Source: Actinacidiphila alni
GTDB lineage: Bacteria; Actinomycetota; Actinomycetes; Streptomycetales; Streptomycetaceae
Length of the DNA stretch: 64,000 bases
Direction: 5' to 3'
Assembly: GCF_900112845.1 (NCBI RefSeq)
Contig: NZ_FONG01000006.1
Coordinates: forward strand, 248,001 to 312,000
Part shown: in pieces, positions 30,378 through 37,551 of the stretch
Layout: each line of letters starts with the position of its first letter
Position numbering within the stretch: the first letter of the stretch is position 1
Program-made: the position numbers and the translations under genes
Notes under the pieces: model-generated
Told to the model about the DNA's origin: nothing
Seen by the model: the letters and a program-made list of their open reading frames with translations, nothing else
The model's database searches: none

Positions 30378-33300
30378 TCAGCCGCCGATCGCGACCGAGA
30401 ACAGGTGCATCGCCACCTGGTGGTCGACCTGGGTCCTGCTCACGTTCGGCAGGGTGATCGCCTGGACGGTCTTGCCGGGCAGCAGGTCCACGGCGGCCGC
30501 GGAGATGTGCACGGTCTGCTGCTGCTGTCCGCCGCCGTTGTTGAGATAGGGCGTGCTGGCGGCGAAGTCGCTGCCCTGGGACGGCGATCCGGACCACCAG
30601 TCCGAGAGGGCCAGCGCGTACGTCTGTGTCGTCCCGTCGGTGTAGACGATGGTGCCGGTGCCGGACGTGGCGCCGAAGGCGCTGGTGCCGACGAAGCCGA
30701 GCTTGTTTCCGCTGCCGGTGATCTCGATGGCCTGGCCGCCGGCCACCGCGTTGTCGGGGTCGCCGGTGCCGGCGCTCGCGGGCCACGGGAAGGAGATCCC
30801 GTCGTGGTCGGTGCTCTCCCCCGCGTGCCAGCCCTGGGCGGCGAGCGCCTGGAGCGAGAGGCTGGCGCCCTCGCCGTCGAGACTGCCGGTGGTGGTGTGG
30901 TCGTCGTCGCTGATGCCGGAGTTGTTGAAGGCGGCGGTCAGTGACGCGTACGGCACGGTGACCGGTGCCTGTGCGGTGTGCTCGCCGTCGGGTGTGGTGA
31001 CGGTGGCGTCCAGGGCGAAGCCGTCGGGGTCGGTGCCCGCCGGGACGGTCACCTGCCAGGTGGTGCTGACGTGCTGTCCGGCGCCGACCGAGGCGAAGGT
31101 CGCCGGGGTGGTGGCGGTGGCGGTCCAGCCCTCGGGCGCCTTGAGCGCGACGGACACGTTCCGTACGGCGTCGGCGCCGCCGTTGGTGTAGGTGGTGGTC
31201 GCGGTCAGGGTGCTGCCGGCCTTGGCGATCGGCAGCGCCTTGAGGGTCAGGGTGTTGCGGACCACGACCGGGGTGGAGCCGGTGACGCCGCCGACGGTCG
31301 CGGAGATCGTGGCGACCCCGTCGGCGACGGCGTGCACGAGGCCGTTCCTGTCCACGCTGGCGACCGTGGGGTCGCTGCTGCGGTAGGTGACCTTGGCGGT
31401 GGACAGGTCCACGAAGGACTGGTCGTTGTTGACGGCCTCCACGACGTGGTCGGCGGTGACGGACAGGTCGCGCCGCTCCTTGGCCGGGTCGGTGTCGTCC
31501 TTGATCCACTTGTTGGTGCCGGTCAGCGAGAAGGTGTCGCCGGCGTCGTGGACGACGTCCTCCGGCTGCACGGTGACGTACCGCACCTTCGGGGTGAGGG
31601 TGCCCTTGATCTTCACGGTCGCGGTGCCGGCCGCGTGCGCGGAGTCCGGGCCGAGCCGGAATTCATAGGTGCCGTTGTAGACGGTCTGCCGGCTGTTCTC
31701 CGCGTCCCAGAAAGACAGGTCGGCGGCCTTGACGGTGATCGTCAGGTGCTGGGTCGCGCCGGGCCGCAGGACCTTGGTCTTGGCGAAGCCGACGAGCCGC
31801 TTGGCGGGCAGTTCGACGCCGGGGACGGTGAACGGCGTGGCGGCGTACAACTGGGCGACGGTGGCGCCCGCGGCCTTGCCGGTGTTGGTGACGTCCACAC
31901 CGATCTTCACGCTGCCGTCCGGCGTGATCTGCGACGTGTTGGCATCGACGCCCTTGAAGGAGAAGCTGCTGTAGCTGAGCCCGTAGCCGAAGGGGTAGGT
32001 CGGGGTGCCGGTGAAGTACTGGTACGTACGGCCGAGGCCGCCGGTCGCACTCGGCGTCAGACCGTAGTCCTGCTTGTCGGGGAGCTGCGAATCGTCCTTG
32101 TACCAGGTGAAGTTGAGGTGCCCGGAGGGGTTGACCTTCCCGAAGAGCACATCGGCGAGCGCGGTGCCCTGGGACTGGCCGTTGTAGCCGCTGAAGACGA
32201 TCGAGGAGACCGGCGAGTCCGCGGCGGTCTCCTTCTGGATGTCCACCGGGCCGTCGGACTGGATGACCAGCGCCAGTTTGTCGGTGCCGAGCGCCGACGC
32301 CTGGTCGATCAGCGACTGGTAGTTGCCCGGCATCTTCAGATTGTCGCGGTCGTTGCCCTCGTCGCCGTTGGCCTGGGTGGTGCCCACGAAGACGATCACG
32401 AGGTCGGCGGCCTCGATGTCGGCCTTGATCTTGTCGGAGAGCACCGCGTCGGTGGTCCCGGTGGACGAGGTGCCCGCCGCGTCGTAGACGACCGAGGCGG
32501 TCGGGTCGGTGGCGTGGATCTCGTTCTGGATACCGCGCAGCGGGCTGGTCCGGTAGGTGGGGTCGCCGGAGTAGAGGCCGAGCGTGGTGGTGCCGGCGAG
32601 GTCGCCGAGGACGACGACCTTCTTGGTCTTCGCCGGGTCGGCGGGCAGCAGCTTGCCGCCGCCGGAGGTCGGCTTGCCGTTCTTCAGCAGCACCAGGGAG
32701 TTGTCGGCGACGGTGGTGGCCAGCGCCTGGTGGGCGGGGCTCTCGATCTGGTCGGCCGTGATGCCGGTGTACGACACCGAGCCCGCCGGGTCGAACTCAC
32801 CGGTCTCCATGCGGATGGTGAAGACCTTCACCAGTGCGGTGTCGACGACGCCCTCACTGAGCGCGCCCGCCTCGATGGCCTCCTGGATGTTGGCGGTGGT
32901 GGCCTCGTCACCGGTGCAGTTGAGGTCGGTGCCGGCCCGCAGCGCGTACGCCTGGCCGCCCGCCTGCCCGGACATGGTCGTGCCCGTGGCGGTCTCGGTC
33001 CAGGTCGGGCTGTCCTTGTGGTCGGTGGTCCAGCCGGGCGGCGCCCAGTCGTGACCGCCGGGGAACTGCCGCCAGTTGGTGCCGACGGCGCCGCAGTCGG
33101 AGGTGATGTAGCCGTTGAACCCGTAGGTGCGCTGGGCGAGTTGATTGGTGGTGTAGGTGTCGGAGACCGACGGGGTGCCGTTGATCGCGTTGTACGACGT
33201 CATGAGGCCCGCCACATGCGCGTCCTCGATGAGCGTGCGGAACTGCGCGGTGTAGTAGTCGCGCAGGTCGGTGTCGTTCACGTCGGAGCTGATGCCGGTG

Positions 33301-34031
33301 CGGTTGTCCTCGACATTGTTGAGCGCGTAGTGCTTGGCGGTGGAGGCGACCTTCAGATAGCCGGTCCTCGAACTGCCGTCGGGGTTGTTGCCCTCGTAGC
33401 CGTCGACGAACTGGCCCGCCATCCGGCCGACGAAGTACGGGTCCTCGCCGAACGCCTCGTCGGTACGGCCCCAGCGCGGGTCGCGGTCCAGATTGACGGT
33501 GGGCGCCCAGAAGGTGAGGGAGCCGTAGTCGTCGGCGGACGGGCCGAGGTTGTTCTGGCCCTTGCCGAAGAGCGACTTGTCGACGAAGCCGCGCACCTCG
33601 TCGGAGATCGCGGTGCTCTCCTGATAGAGCAGCGCCGGGTCCCAGGACATGGAGGAGGCGAAGTTGGTGGGGAAGCTGGTGGCGTGGATGCCGCCCTGCG
33701 CCCCGCCGTTGTTCTGGTTGGCGCCGAGCGTGTTGACGCCGTGCTGGCCCTCGCTCCAGTACGTGTACTGCTGGACGCCGAGCCGCGGGATCGCCGGACC
33801 GCTGTTGGTGCTGAGCTGCTGCACCTTCTCCTGCAGGGTCATCCGCGACACCAGGTCGGCGGCCCGCTCCTGGAAGGTGTAGTGGGTGTCGAGGTAGATC
33901 GGGGTCGCGGCCGCCGTGTCGCGCGGCGTCGCCGCCGCGGCCGCGGGGCCGCCCGCCGCCGCCATGCCCATCGCGCAGGCCATGGCGCAGACCGCGGCCA
34001 GTCCCGCGCGTCGGCGCTTTCGCACGTTCAT
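30378..34031 (-). CDS. Secreted multidomain glycoside hydrolase family 3
   Basis: This is a 1217-residue exported enzyme. A long signal peptide (MNVRKRRRAGLAAVCAMACA and onward, ending near residue 33) is followed by a GH3 TIM-barrel. That domain includes DRDPRWGRTDEAFGEDPYF, KVASTAKHYALNNVE and the nucleophile Asp in YITSDCGAVG near residue 311. The GH3 C-terminal domain (NSLVLLKNG, GYNGQSQGTALADVLFG) and an Fn3-like domain (YPFGYGLSYSSFSF) come next. Then follow a Big_2-type domain (STAKVTYRSSDPTVASVD), a NEW3-like domain and a C-terminal carbohydrate-binding beta-sandwich. Relatives act as beta-xylosidase, beta-glucosidase or arabinofuranosidase; specificity is not readable. It is the only intact enzyme in the decayed sugar region. 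Confidence 0.93.
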   Translation of the reverse strand: MNVRKRRRAGLAAVCAMACAMGMAAAGGPAAAAATPRDTAAATPIYLDTHYTFQERAADLVSRMTLQEKVQQLSTNSGPAIPRLGVQQYTYWSEGQHGVNTLGANQNNGGAQGGIHATSFPTNFASSMSWDPALLYQESTAISDEVRGFVDKSLFGKGQNNLGPSADDYGSLTFWAPTVNLDRDPRWGRTDEAFGEDPYFVGRMAGQFVDGYEGNNPDGSSRTGYLKVASTAKHYALNNVEDNRTGISSDVNDTDLRDYYTAQFRTLIEDAHVAGLMTSYNAINGTPSVSDTYTTNQLAQRTYGFNGYITSDCGAVGTNWRQFPGGHDWAPPGWTTDHKDSPTWTETATGTTMSGQAGGQAYALRAGTDLNCTGDEATTANIQEAIEAGALSEGVVDTALVKVFTIRMETGEFDPAGSVSYTGITADQIESPAHQALATTVADNSLVLLKNGKPTSGGGKLLPADPAKTKKVVVLGDLAGTTTLGLYSGDPTYRTSPLRGIQNEIHATDPTASVVYDAAGTSSTGTTDAVLSDKIKADIEAADLVIVFVGTTQANGDEGNDRDNLKMPGNYQSLIDQASALGTDKLALVIQSDGPVDIQKETAADSPVSSIVFSGYNGQSQGTALADVLFGKVNPSGHLNFTWYKDDSQLPDKQDYGLTPSATGGLGRTYQYFTGTPTYPFGYGLSYSSFSFKGVDANTSQITPDGSVKIGVDVTNTGKAAGATVAQLYAATPFTVPGVELPAKRLVGFAKTKVLRPGATQHLTITVKAADLSFWDAENSRQTVYNGTYEFRLGPDSAHAAGTATVKIKGTLTPKVRYVTVQPEDVVHDAGDTFSLTGTNKWIKDDTDPAKERRDLSVTADHVVEAVNNDQSFVDLSTAKVTYRSSDPTVASVDRNGLVHAVADGVATISATVGGVTGSTPVVVRNTLTLKALPIAKAGSTLTATTTYTNGGADAVRNVSVALKAPEGWTATATTPATFASVGAGQHVSTTWQVTVPAGTDPDGFALDATVTTPDGEHTAQAPVTVPYASLTAAFNNSGISDDDHTTTGSLDGEGASLSLQALAAQGWHAGESTDHDGISFPWPASAGTGDPDNAVAGGQAIEITGSGNKLGFVGTSAFGATSGTGTIVYTDGTTQTYALALSDWWSGSPSQGSDFAASTPYLNNGGGQQQQTVHISAAAVDLLPGKTVQAITLPNVSRTQVDHQVAMHLFSVAIGG

Positions 34032-34085
34032 CCTGCCTCCGTCGTCGTCGAACAGATCCGAGCGGTACTGAGTAGGGTTCGGTGC

Positions 34086-34155
34086 AACTCCGAAGAAACT
34101 CCGGGTCCTGCGTCACCAATGGGGCAGTGTGTTGCCAGCTTTGACGGAGCGTCAA
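34086..34155. promoter_or_regulatory. GH3 upstream region with repeats
   Basis: Two AACTCCG direct repeats are spaced 11 bp (34086 and 34097). A perfect inverted repeat TTGACG-GAG-CGTCAA lies at 34141-34155. All are 55-125 bp upstream of the GH3 start and would suit a sugar-responsive regulator, possibly the decayed ROK gene next door. Confidence 0.4.
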
Positions 34156-34238
34156 GACAGCCGACCGGATTGGATCGACTCTTTTTGACTGCTACTGACG
34201 GAAGTCGGCGGCTGCCCGCTCCAGCTGCCGGTACCGGC

Positions 34239-34750
34239 TCAGGGGCGCTCGCGACCGCGCAGCCGGGGGGTGAAGGTGGCGTGGAAGATGGTGGACGCGG
34301 CGCTGAGCACCGAGCGCTCCACCTCGGCCCGGCGCAGCCGCCGTGCGGTGGGGAATCATTGACCGCGCGGCCGATCTCGTCCAGGGAGAAGTCGGCTACG
34401 TCGTCGGTGAAGAAGGGGCCGCCGAGCACGATCGGGTCGACGTCCAGCAGGTCGACCAGGCCGAGCGCGCCGGGGTCCGCGGGCGCCGCGGGCCGCATGC
34501 CGTCCAGCACCCGGACCAGCCCGGCCAGGACGTCCTCACCGATCACGGTCGCCGCGGCGCCCGGCGCGGGGGCGGCGGCCCGGGTCCCGGCCAGCAGGAC
34601 GGCGCCGTGCGCGTCGGCGTACAGGCCCATCACCCAGACGTCGGTGCCGGGCAGCGGCGGTCCGGTCGGTACGTGCGGGGCCGGCATCTCGTCCGCGGCG
34701 AGCTGCCAGCGGCGGCGGACCGACGCCACCGTGGCGTGCAACAGGCCCAG
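34239..34750 (-). pseudogene. ROK-family regulator remnant, frameshifted
   Basis: The minus strand encodes LGLVDLLDVDPIVLGGPFF, the C-terminal NLLD-P-IVLGG region of a ROK protein, followed by DDVADFSLDEIGRAVND. There a one-base loss near 34355 shifts the frame, and the downstream frame continues FPTARRLRRAEVERSVL, then STIFHATFTPRLRG, to a stop at 34239. The upstream part in the same frame (ARELGLLHATVASVRRRWQL, VWVMGLYADAHGAVLLAGT) is uninterrupted but I cannot match it to a family. No start or HTH domain is present. Confidence 0.55.
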
Positions 34751-34912
34751 TTCGCGGGCGGCGGCACGGTGTGGCTGGGCGCGGGCACGTACCGGATCAC
34801 CGACACCGTGGAGGTCCCGGCCTTCTGCTCGCTGATCGGTGACCGGCGCGACCCGGACCACGGGTCCGGGAGCTACGGCACGGTGATCCGCGCCGATCTG
34901 CCCGGCGTCGAC
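34751..34912 (+). pseudogene. Fragment of a secreted parallel beta-helix protein (pectate lyase-like)
   Basis: Fifty-four codons on the plus strand read FAGGGTVWLGAGTYRITDTV, then EVPAFCSLIGDRRDP and GSGSYGTVIRADLPG. This is the first coil of a right-handed beta-helix polysaccharide lyase or GH55-like protein. Nothing upstream or downstream continues it. It directly abuts the ROK remnant, so two dead genes are joined here. Confidence 0.6.
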
Positions 34913-34978
34913 TGCCCGGCGGGCGGGCCCGGTCGACCCTGTCGCGTACGGGGCCGGCCGGGCCCGGCGCCCGCGGTG

Positions 34979-35629
34979 TCAGGGGTGGGTGACCGGCAGT
35001 ACGTCGGGCGAGATCGTGCCCGCGCCCGCCGTCGCGCTGGTCATCCGCCGCCGGTGGTGGCGGCGGCACAGCACCTCGTAGCCGACCTCGCCCGCCGCGC
35101 GGTCCACGTCGCCGATCACCACCTGCGCGCCCTCGACCACCATCACCCCGCCGACCGTACGGGCGTTGTGGGTGGCGCGCTCGCCGCACCAGCACAGGGC
35201 CTCGACCTGGAGCGCCTCCACCCGGTCGGCCAGTTCGATCAGCCGCTGCGAGCCGGGGAAGAGCCGGGTGCGGAAGTCGGTGGTGATGCCGAACGCGTGG
35301 ACGTCCAGGTCGAGTTCGTCCACCACCCGGGCCAACTGGTCGACCTGCTCAGGCGCGAGGAACTGCGCCTCGTCCACGATCACGTAGTCCACCCGGCCGC
35401 CGCGGCTGATCATCGCGACCAGATGGCCGTACAGGTCCATGGTGTCGGTGACCTCGACCGCGTCGGTGACCAGGCCGAGCCGGGAGGACAGCTTGCCCTC
35501 GCCCGCCCGGTCGTCGCGGGTGAAGATCACCGACTGCAGGCCGCGAGCGGTGCGGTTGTGCACGATCTGGAGCGCCAGGGTGCTCTTGCCGCAGTCCATC
35601 GTTCCGGAGTAGAAGGCCAGCTCGGGCAT
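34979..35629 (-). CDS. tdk: Thymidine kinase (type II)
   Basis: This 216-residue enzyme phosphorylates thymidine in the pyrimidine salvage pathway. The Walker A GTMDCGKST lies at residues 9-17, DEAQF is the Walker B/lasso base near residue 88, and the zinc-binding cysteines are in ALCWCGERATHNAR and VLCRRHHRRR. ATG 35627-35629 starts MPELAFYSGTMDCGKS. There is no obvious strong ribosome binding site. It lies 68 bp behind the phosphodiesterase gene in the same direction. Confidence 0.96.
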   Translation of the reverse strand: MPELAFYSGTMDCGKSTLALQIVHNRTARGLQSVIFTRDDRAGEGKLSSRLGLVTDAVEVTDTMDLYGHLVAMISRGGRVDYVIVDEAQFLAPEQVDQLARVVDELDLDVHAFGITTDFRTRLFPGSQRLIELADRVEALQVEALCWCGERATHNARTVGGVMVVEGAQVVIGDVDRAAGEVGYEVLCRRHHRRRMTSATAGAGTISPDVLPVTHP

Positions 35630-35697
35630 GGGAAGGACGACGGCCTTTCGGTCGGGGACGGAAAGATCAACGGGCGGTGGCGGACGGAGGGCGACCC

Positions 35698-36891
35698 TCA
35701 GGAGCGTACTTCGAGCAGGGGGACCAACTGCTCGGCGGGCACCATCGAACCGTGCAGGCCGACCATCTTGGACTCCCCCACTTCCGTCCTGGTGGCCACC
35801 ACCGCGATGTCGTCGCGGGCCACCGCCACCACGTCGCCGATCCGGCCGTGCACCCGCTCGTCCGGCGGCGGCCCGAACCAGCCCGCCTCGATCGCCTCGG
35901 CGCGGCTCGCCACCCACATCTGCTCGCCGAGCACCTCGCTCCACACCGCGTGCACGTCGTCTGCGGCGCCGGGCACCGCGTAGACGTGCCGGGCGCGGGC
36001 CTCGCCGCCGAGCAGCGCGACCCCGGCGCGCAGCTCCCAGTCCTCGTCGAAGTCGATCCTGGACCGCTCGTCGAAGGGGATGTCGATCATGCCGTGGTCG
36101 GCGGTGACGTAGAGGACGCCGCGCGGCGGGAGCTGTTCGGCGAGCCGCTGGGCGAGCCGGTCGACCAGCATCAACTGGCCGCGCCAGGCGTCGGAGTCGA
36201 CGCCGTGCCGGTGGCCCATGGCGTCCAGTTCGCTGTAGTACGTGTAGACCAGGGTGCGGTCGGCGGCGCCGAGCCGCTCGGCGGCCAGGTCCATCCGCTC
36301 CTCGCCGGTCAGCCGCCCGTGGAAGGTGCCGCCGGACAGCGCGACCTTCGTCAGGGGGGTGTTGACGAAGGCGGGCGAGGAGACCTGGCAGGTGGCGATG
36401 CCGGCGGCGTCGGCGAGCCGGAAGACGGTGGGGTGCGGCTGCCAGACGGCCGGCGCCGTCCAGGGCTGCCAGCGCAGCTGGTTCATCAGCTCGCCGGTCG
36501 CCGGATTGAGCGTGGTGTAGCCCGCCAGGCCGTGCGCGGACGGCGGCAGGCCGGTGCCGACCGAGCCGAGCGAGGTCGCGGTGGTGGCGGGGAAGCCGGC
36601 GGTCAGCGGCCGGCCGCTGCCGTTCAGCGACGTCGGCAGCAGTGAGGTGAGATACGGCGCCTCGGCGGGGTGCGCCTCGATCAGCTCCCAGCCGAGGCCG
36701 TCGACGAGGAAGACGCAGACCCGGTCGGCGGGCGCCAGCGCCAGGCCGGTGGCGGGCATGCCGGGGATGCCGAATCCGGCGACGGCGGCCGGGATGAGGT
36801 CGCAGAGCGCGCCGCTGCCGTAGGCGGGGACGGGCGCGGTGCGCGGATCGAGCGGCGCGGGGCCGTACCCGCTGTGCAGCGGCTGGACCAT
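35698..36891 (-). CDS. Alkaline phosphatase superfamily nucleotide pyrophosphatase/phosphodiesterase
   Basis: This 397-residue protein without a clear signal peptide has a nucleophile region GFPATTATSLGSVGTGLPPS (Thr nucleophile in the NPP-like fold). It also has metal-binding motifs VFLVDGLGWE, YYSELDAMGHRHG and VTADHGMIDIP. The Asp/His set fits a two-zinc phosphodiesterase. Substrates may be nucleotides or phospholipid-type diesters. Its stop overlaps tdk-side sequence without conflict, and its start overlaps the DUF5998 stop (1 bp), so the three genes form an operon. Confidence 0.9.
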   Translation of the reverse strand: MVQPLHSGYGPAPLDPRTAPVPAYGSGALCDLIPAAVAGFGIPGMPATGLALAPADRVCVFLVDGLGWELIEAHPAEAPYLTSLLPTSLNGSGRPLTAGFPATTATSLGSVGTGLPPSAHGLAGYTTLNPATGELMNQLRWQPWTAPAVWQPHPTVFRLADAAGIATCQVSSPAFVNTPLTKVALSGGTFHGRLTGEERMDLAAERLGAADRTLVYTYYSELDAMGHRHGVDSDAWRGQLMLVDRLAQRLAEQLPPRGVLYVTADHGMIDIPFDERSRIDFDEDWELRAGVALLGGEARARHVYAVPGAADDVHAVWSEVLGEQMWVASRAEAIEAGWFGPPPDERVHGRIGDVVAVARDDIAVVATRTEVGESKMVGLHGSMVPAEQLVPLLEVRS

Positions 36892-37475
36892 CAGTCGACG
36901 GCCGCTGTCGCCTCGGAGAGCGCCTGGGCGAAGGCGAGGGTCTGGCGGACGGTGTCCGGGCCGTCGCCCGCCTCGCTGACCCGCAGCGACAGGTCGTCGG
37001 CGGTGGAGGAGCCGGTGTAGCCGTGGTCGGCCTCGCAGTTGGGGTCGCCGCAGGCGGCGGGCTCCAGGTCGAGCCGGGAGACCGCGCCCCAGCCGATGGT
37101 CAGCACCACTTCGCGGGGCAGCGTGCCGGGCGTGTACGCCTCCGGGTTGGCGACCACCCTGCTGACCACCACCGAGGAGATCCGGCCGATCTTCACCGAC
37201 TCGGTGGAGGTGGTCGCGTACGGCGACGGCGAGGTGTCGTCCGCGGCCTGCTCGTCGGTGTGGCTGACGATGAACCGGCTGTCGGTGAGCACCAGCACCG
37301 TCACATGGCGGCGCACCTCGTTGGCGTCGAAGGTGGTCTCCTGATGGACCAGGTACGAGGAGACCGGTTCGCGTCCGACCGCGGCCTCGACGGCCTCCGC
37401 CACCAGGGCGGGGTAGTAGCCGCTGCGCTCGATGGCCGTGCGCAGGCCCTGAGTCGTCGTACCGGTCTTCGCCAT
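36891..37475 (-). CDS. DUF5998 family protein
   Basis: This 194-residue protein starts MAKTGTTTQGLRTAIERSGY and contains SSYLVHQETTFDANEVRRHV, VLVLTDSRFIVSHTDEQ and a CGDPNCEADHGYTGSS motif with two Cys and a His. The family is actinobacterial with unknown function; the middle resembles a PH-like domain. ATG 37475 has AGGA 8 nt upstream; two further ATGs upstream (37484 and 37496) are in frame. It is the first gene of the operon with the phosphodiesterase and tdk. Confidence 0.9.
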   Translation of the reverse strand: MAKTGTTTQGLRTAIERSGYYPALVAEAVEAAVGREPVSSYLVHQETTFDANEVRRHVTVLVLTDSRFIVSHTDEQAADDTSPSPYATTSTESVKIGRISSVVVSRVVANPEAYTPGTLPREVVLTIGWGAVSRLDLEPAACGDPNCEADHGYTGSSTADDLSLRVSEAGDGPDTVRQTLAFAQALSEATAAVD

Positions 37476-37551
37476 GACGACCATCCTAAGGGCCATGGCT
37501 GACAGCGACGTGCCGCCTGCCGGGTGTGCCGTCGGTCGCGGGGGGGGCCGT

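Noticed and set aside
30978..34835. A 1285-codon plus-strand open frame antisense to the GH3 gene
   Set aside because: Its translation is low-complexity Val/Gly/Arg-rich sequence without domains. The minus-strand GH3 has complete motifs and a signal peptide.
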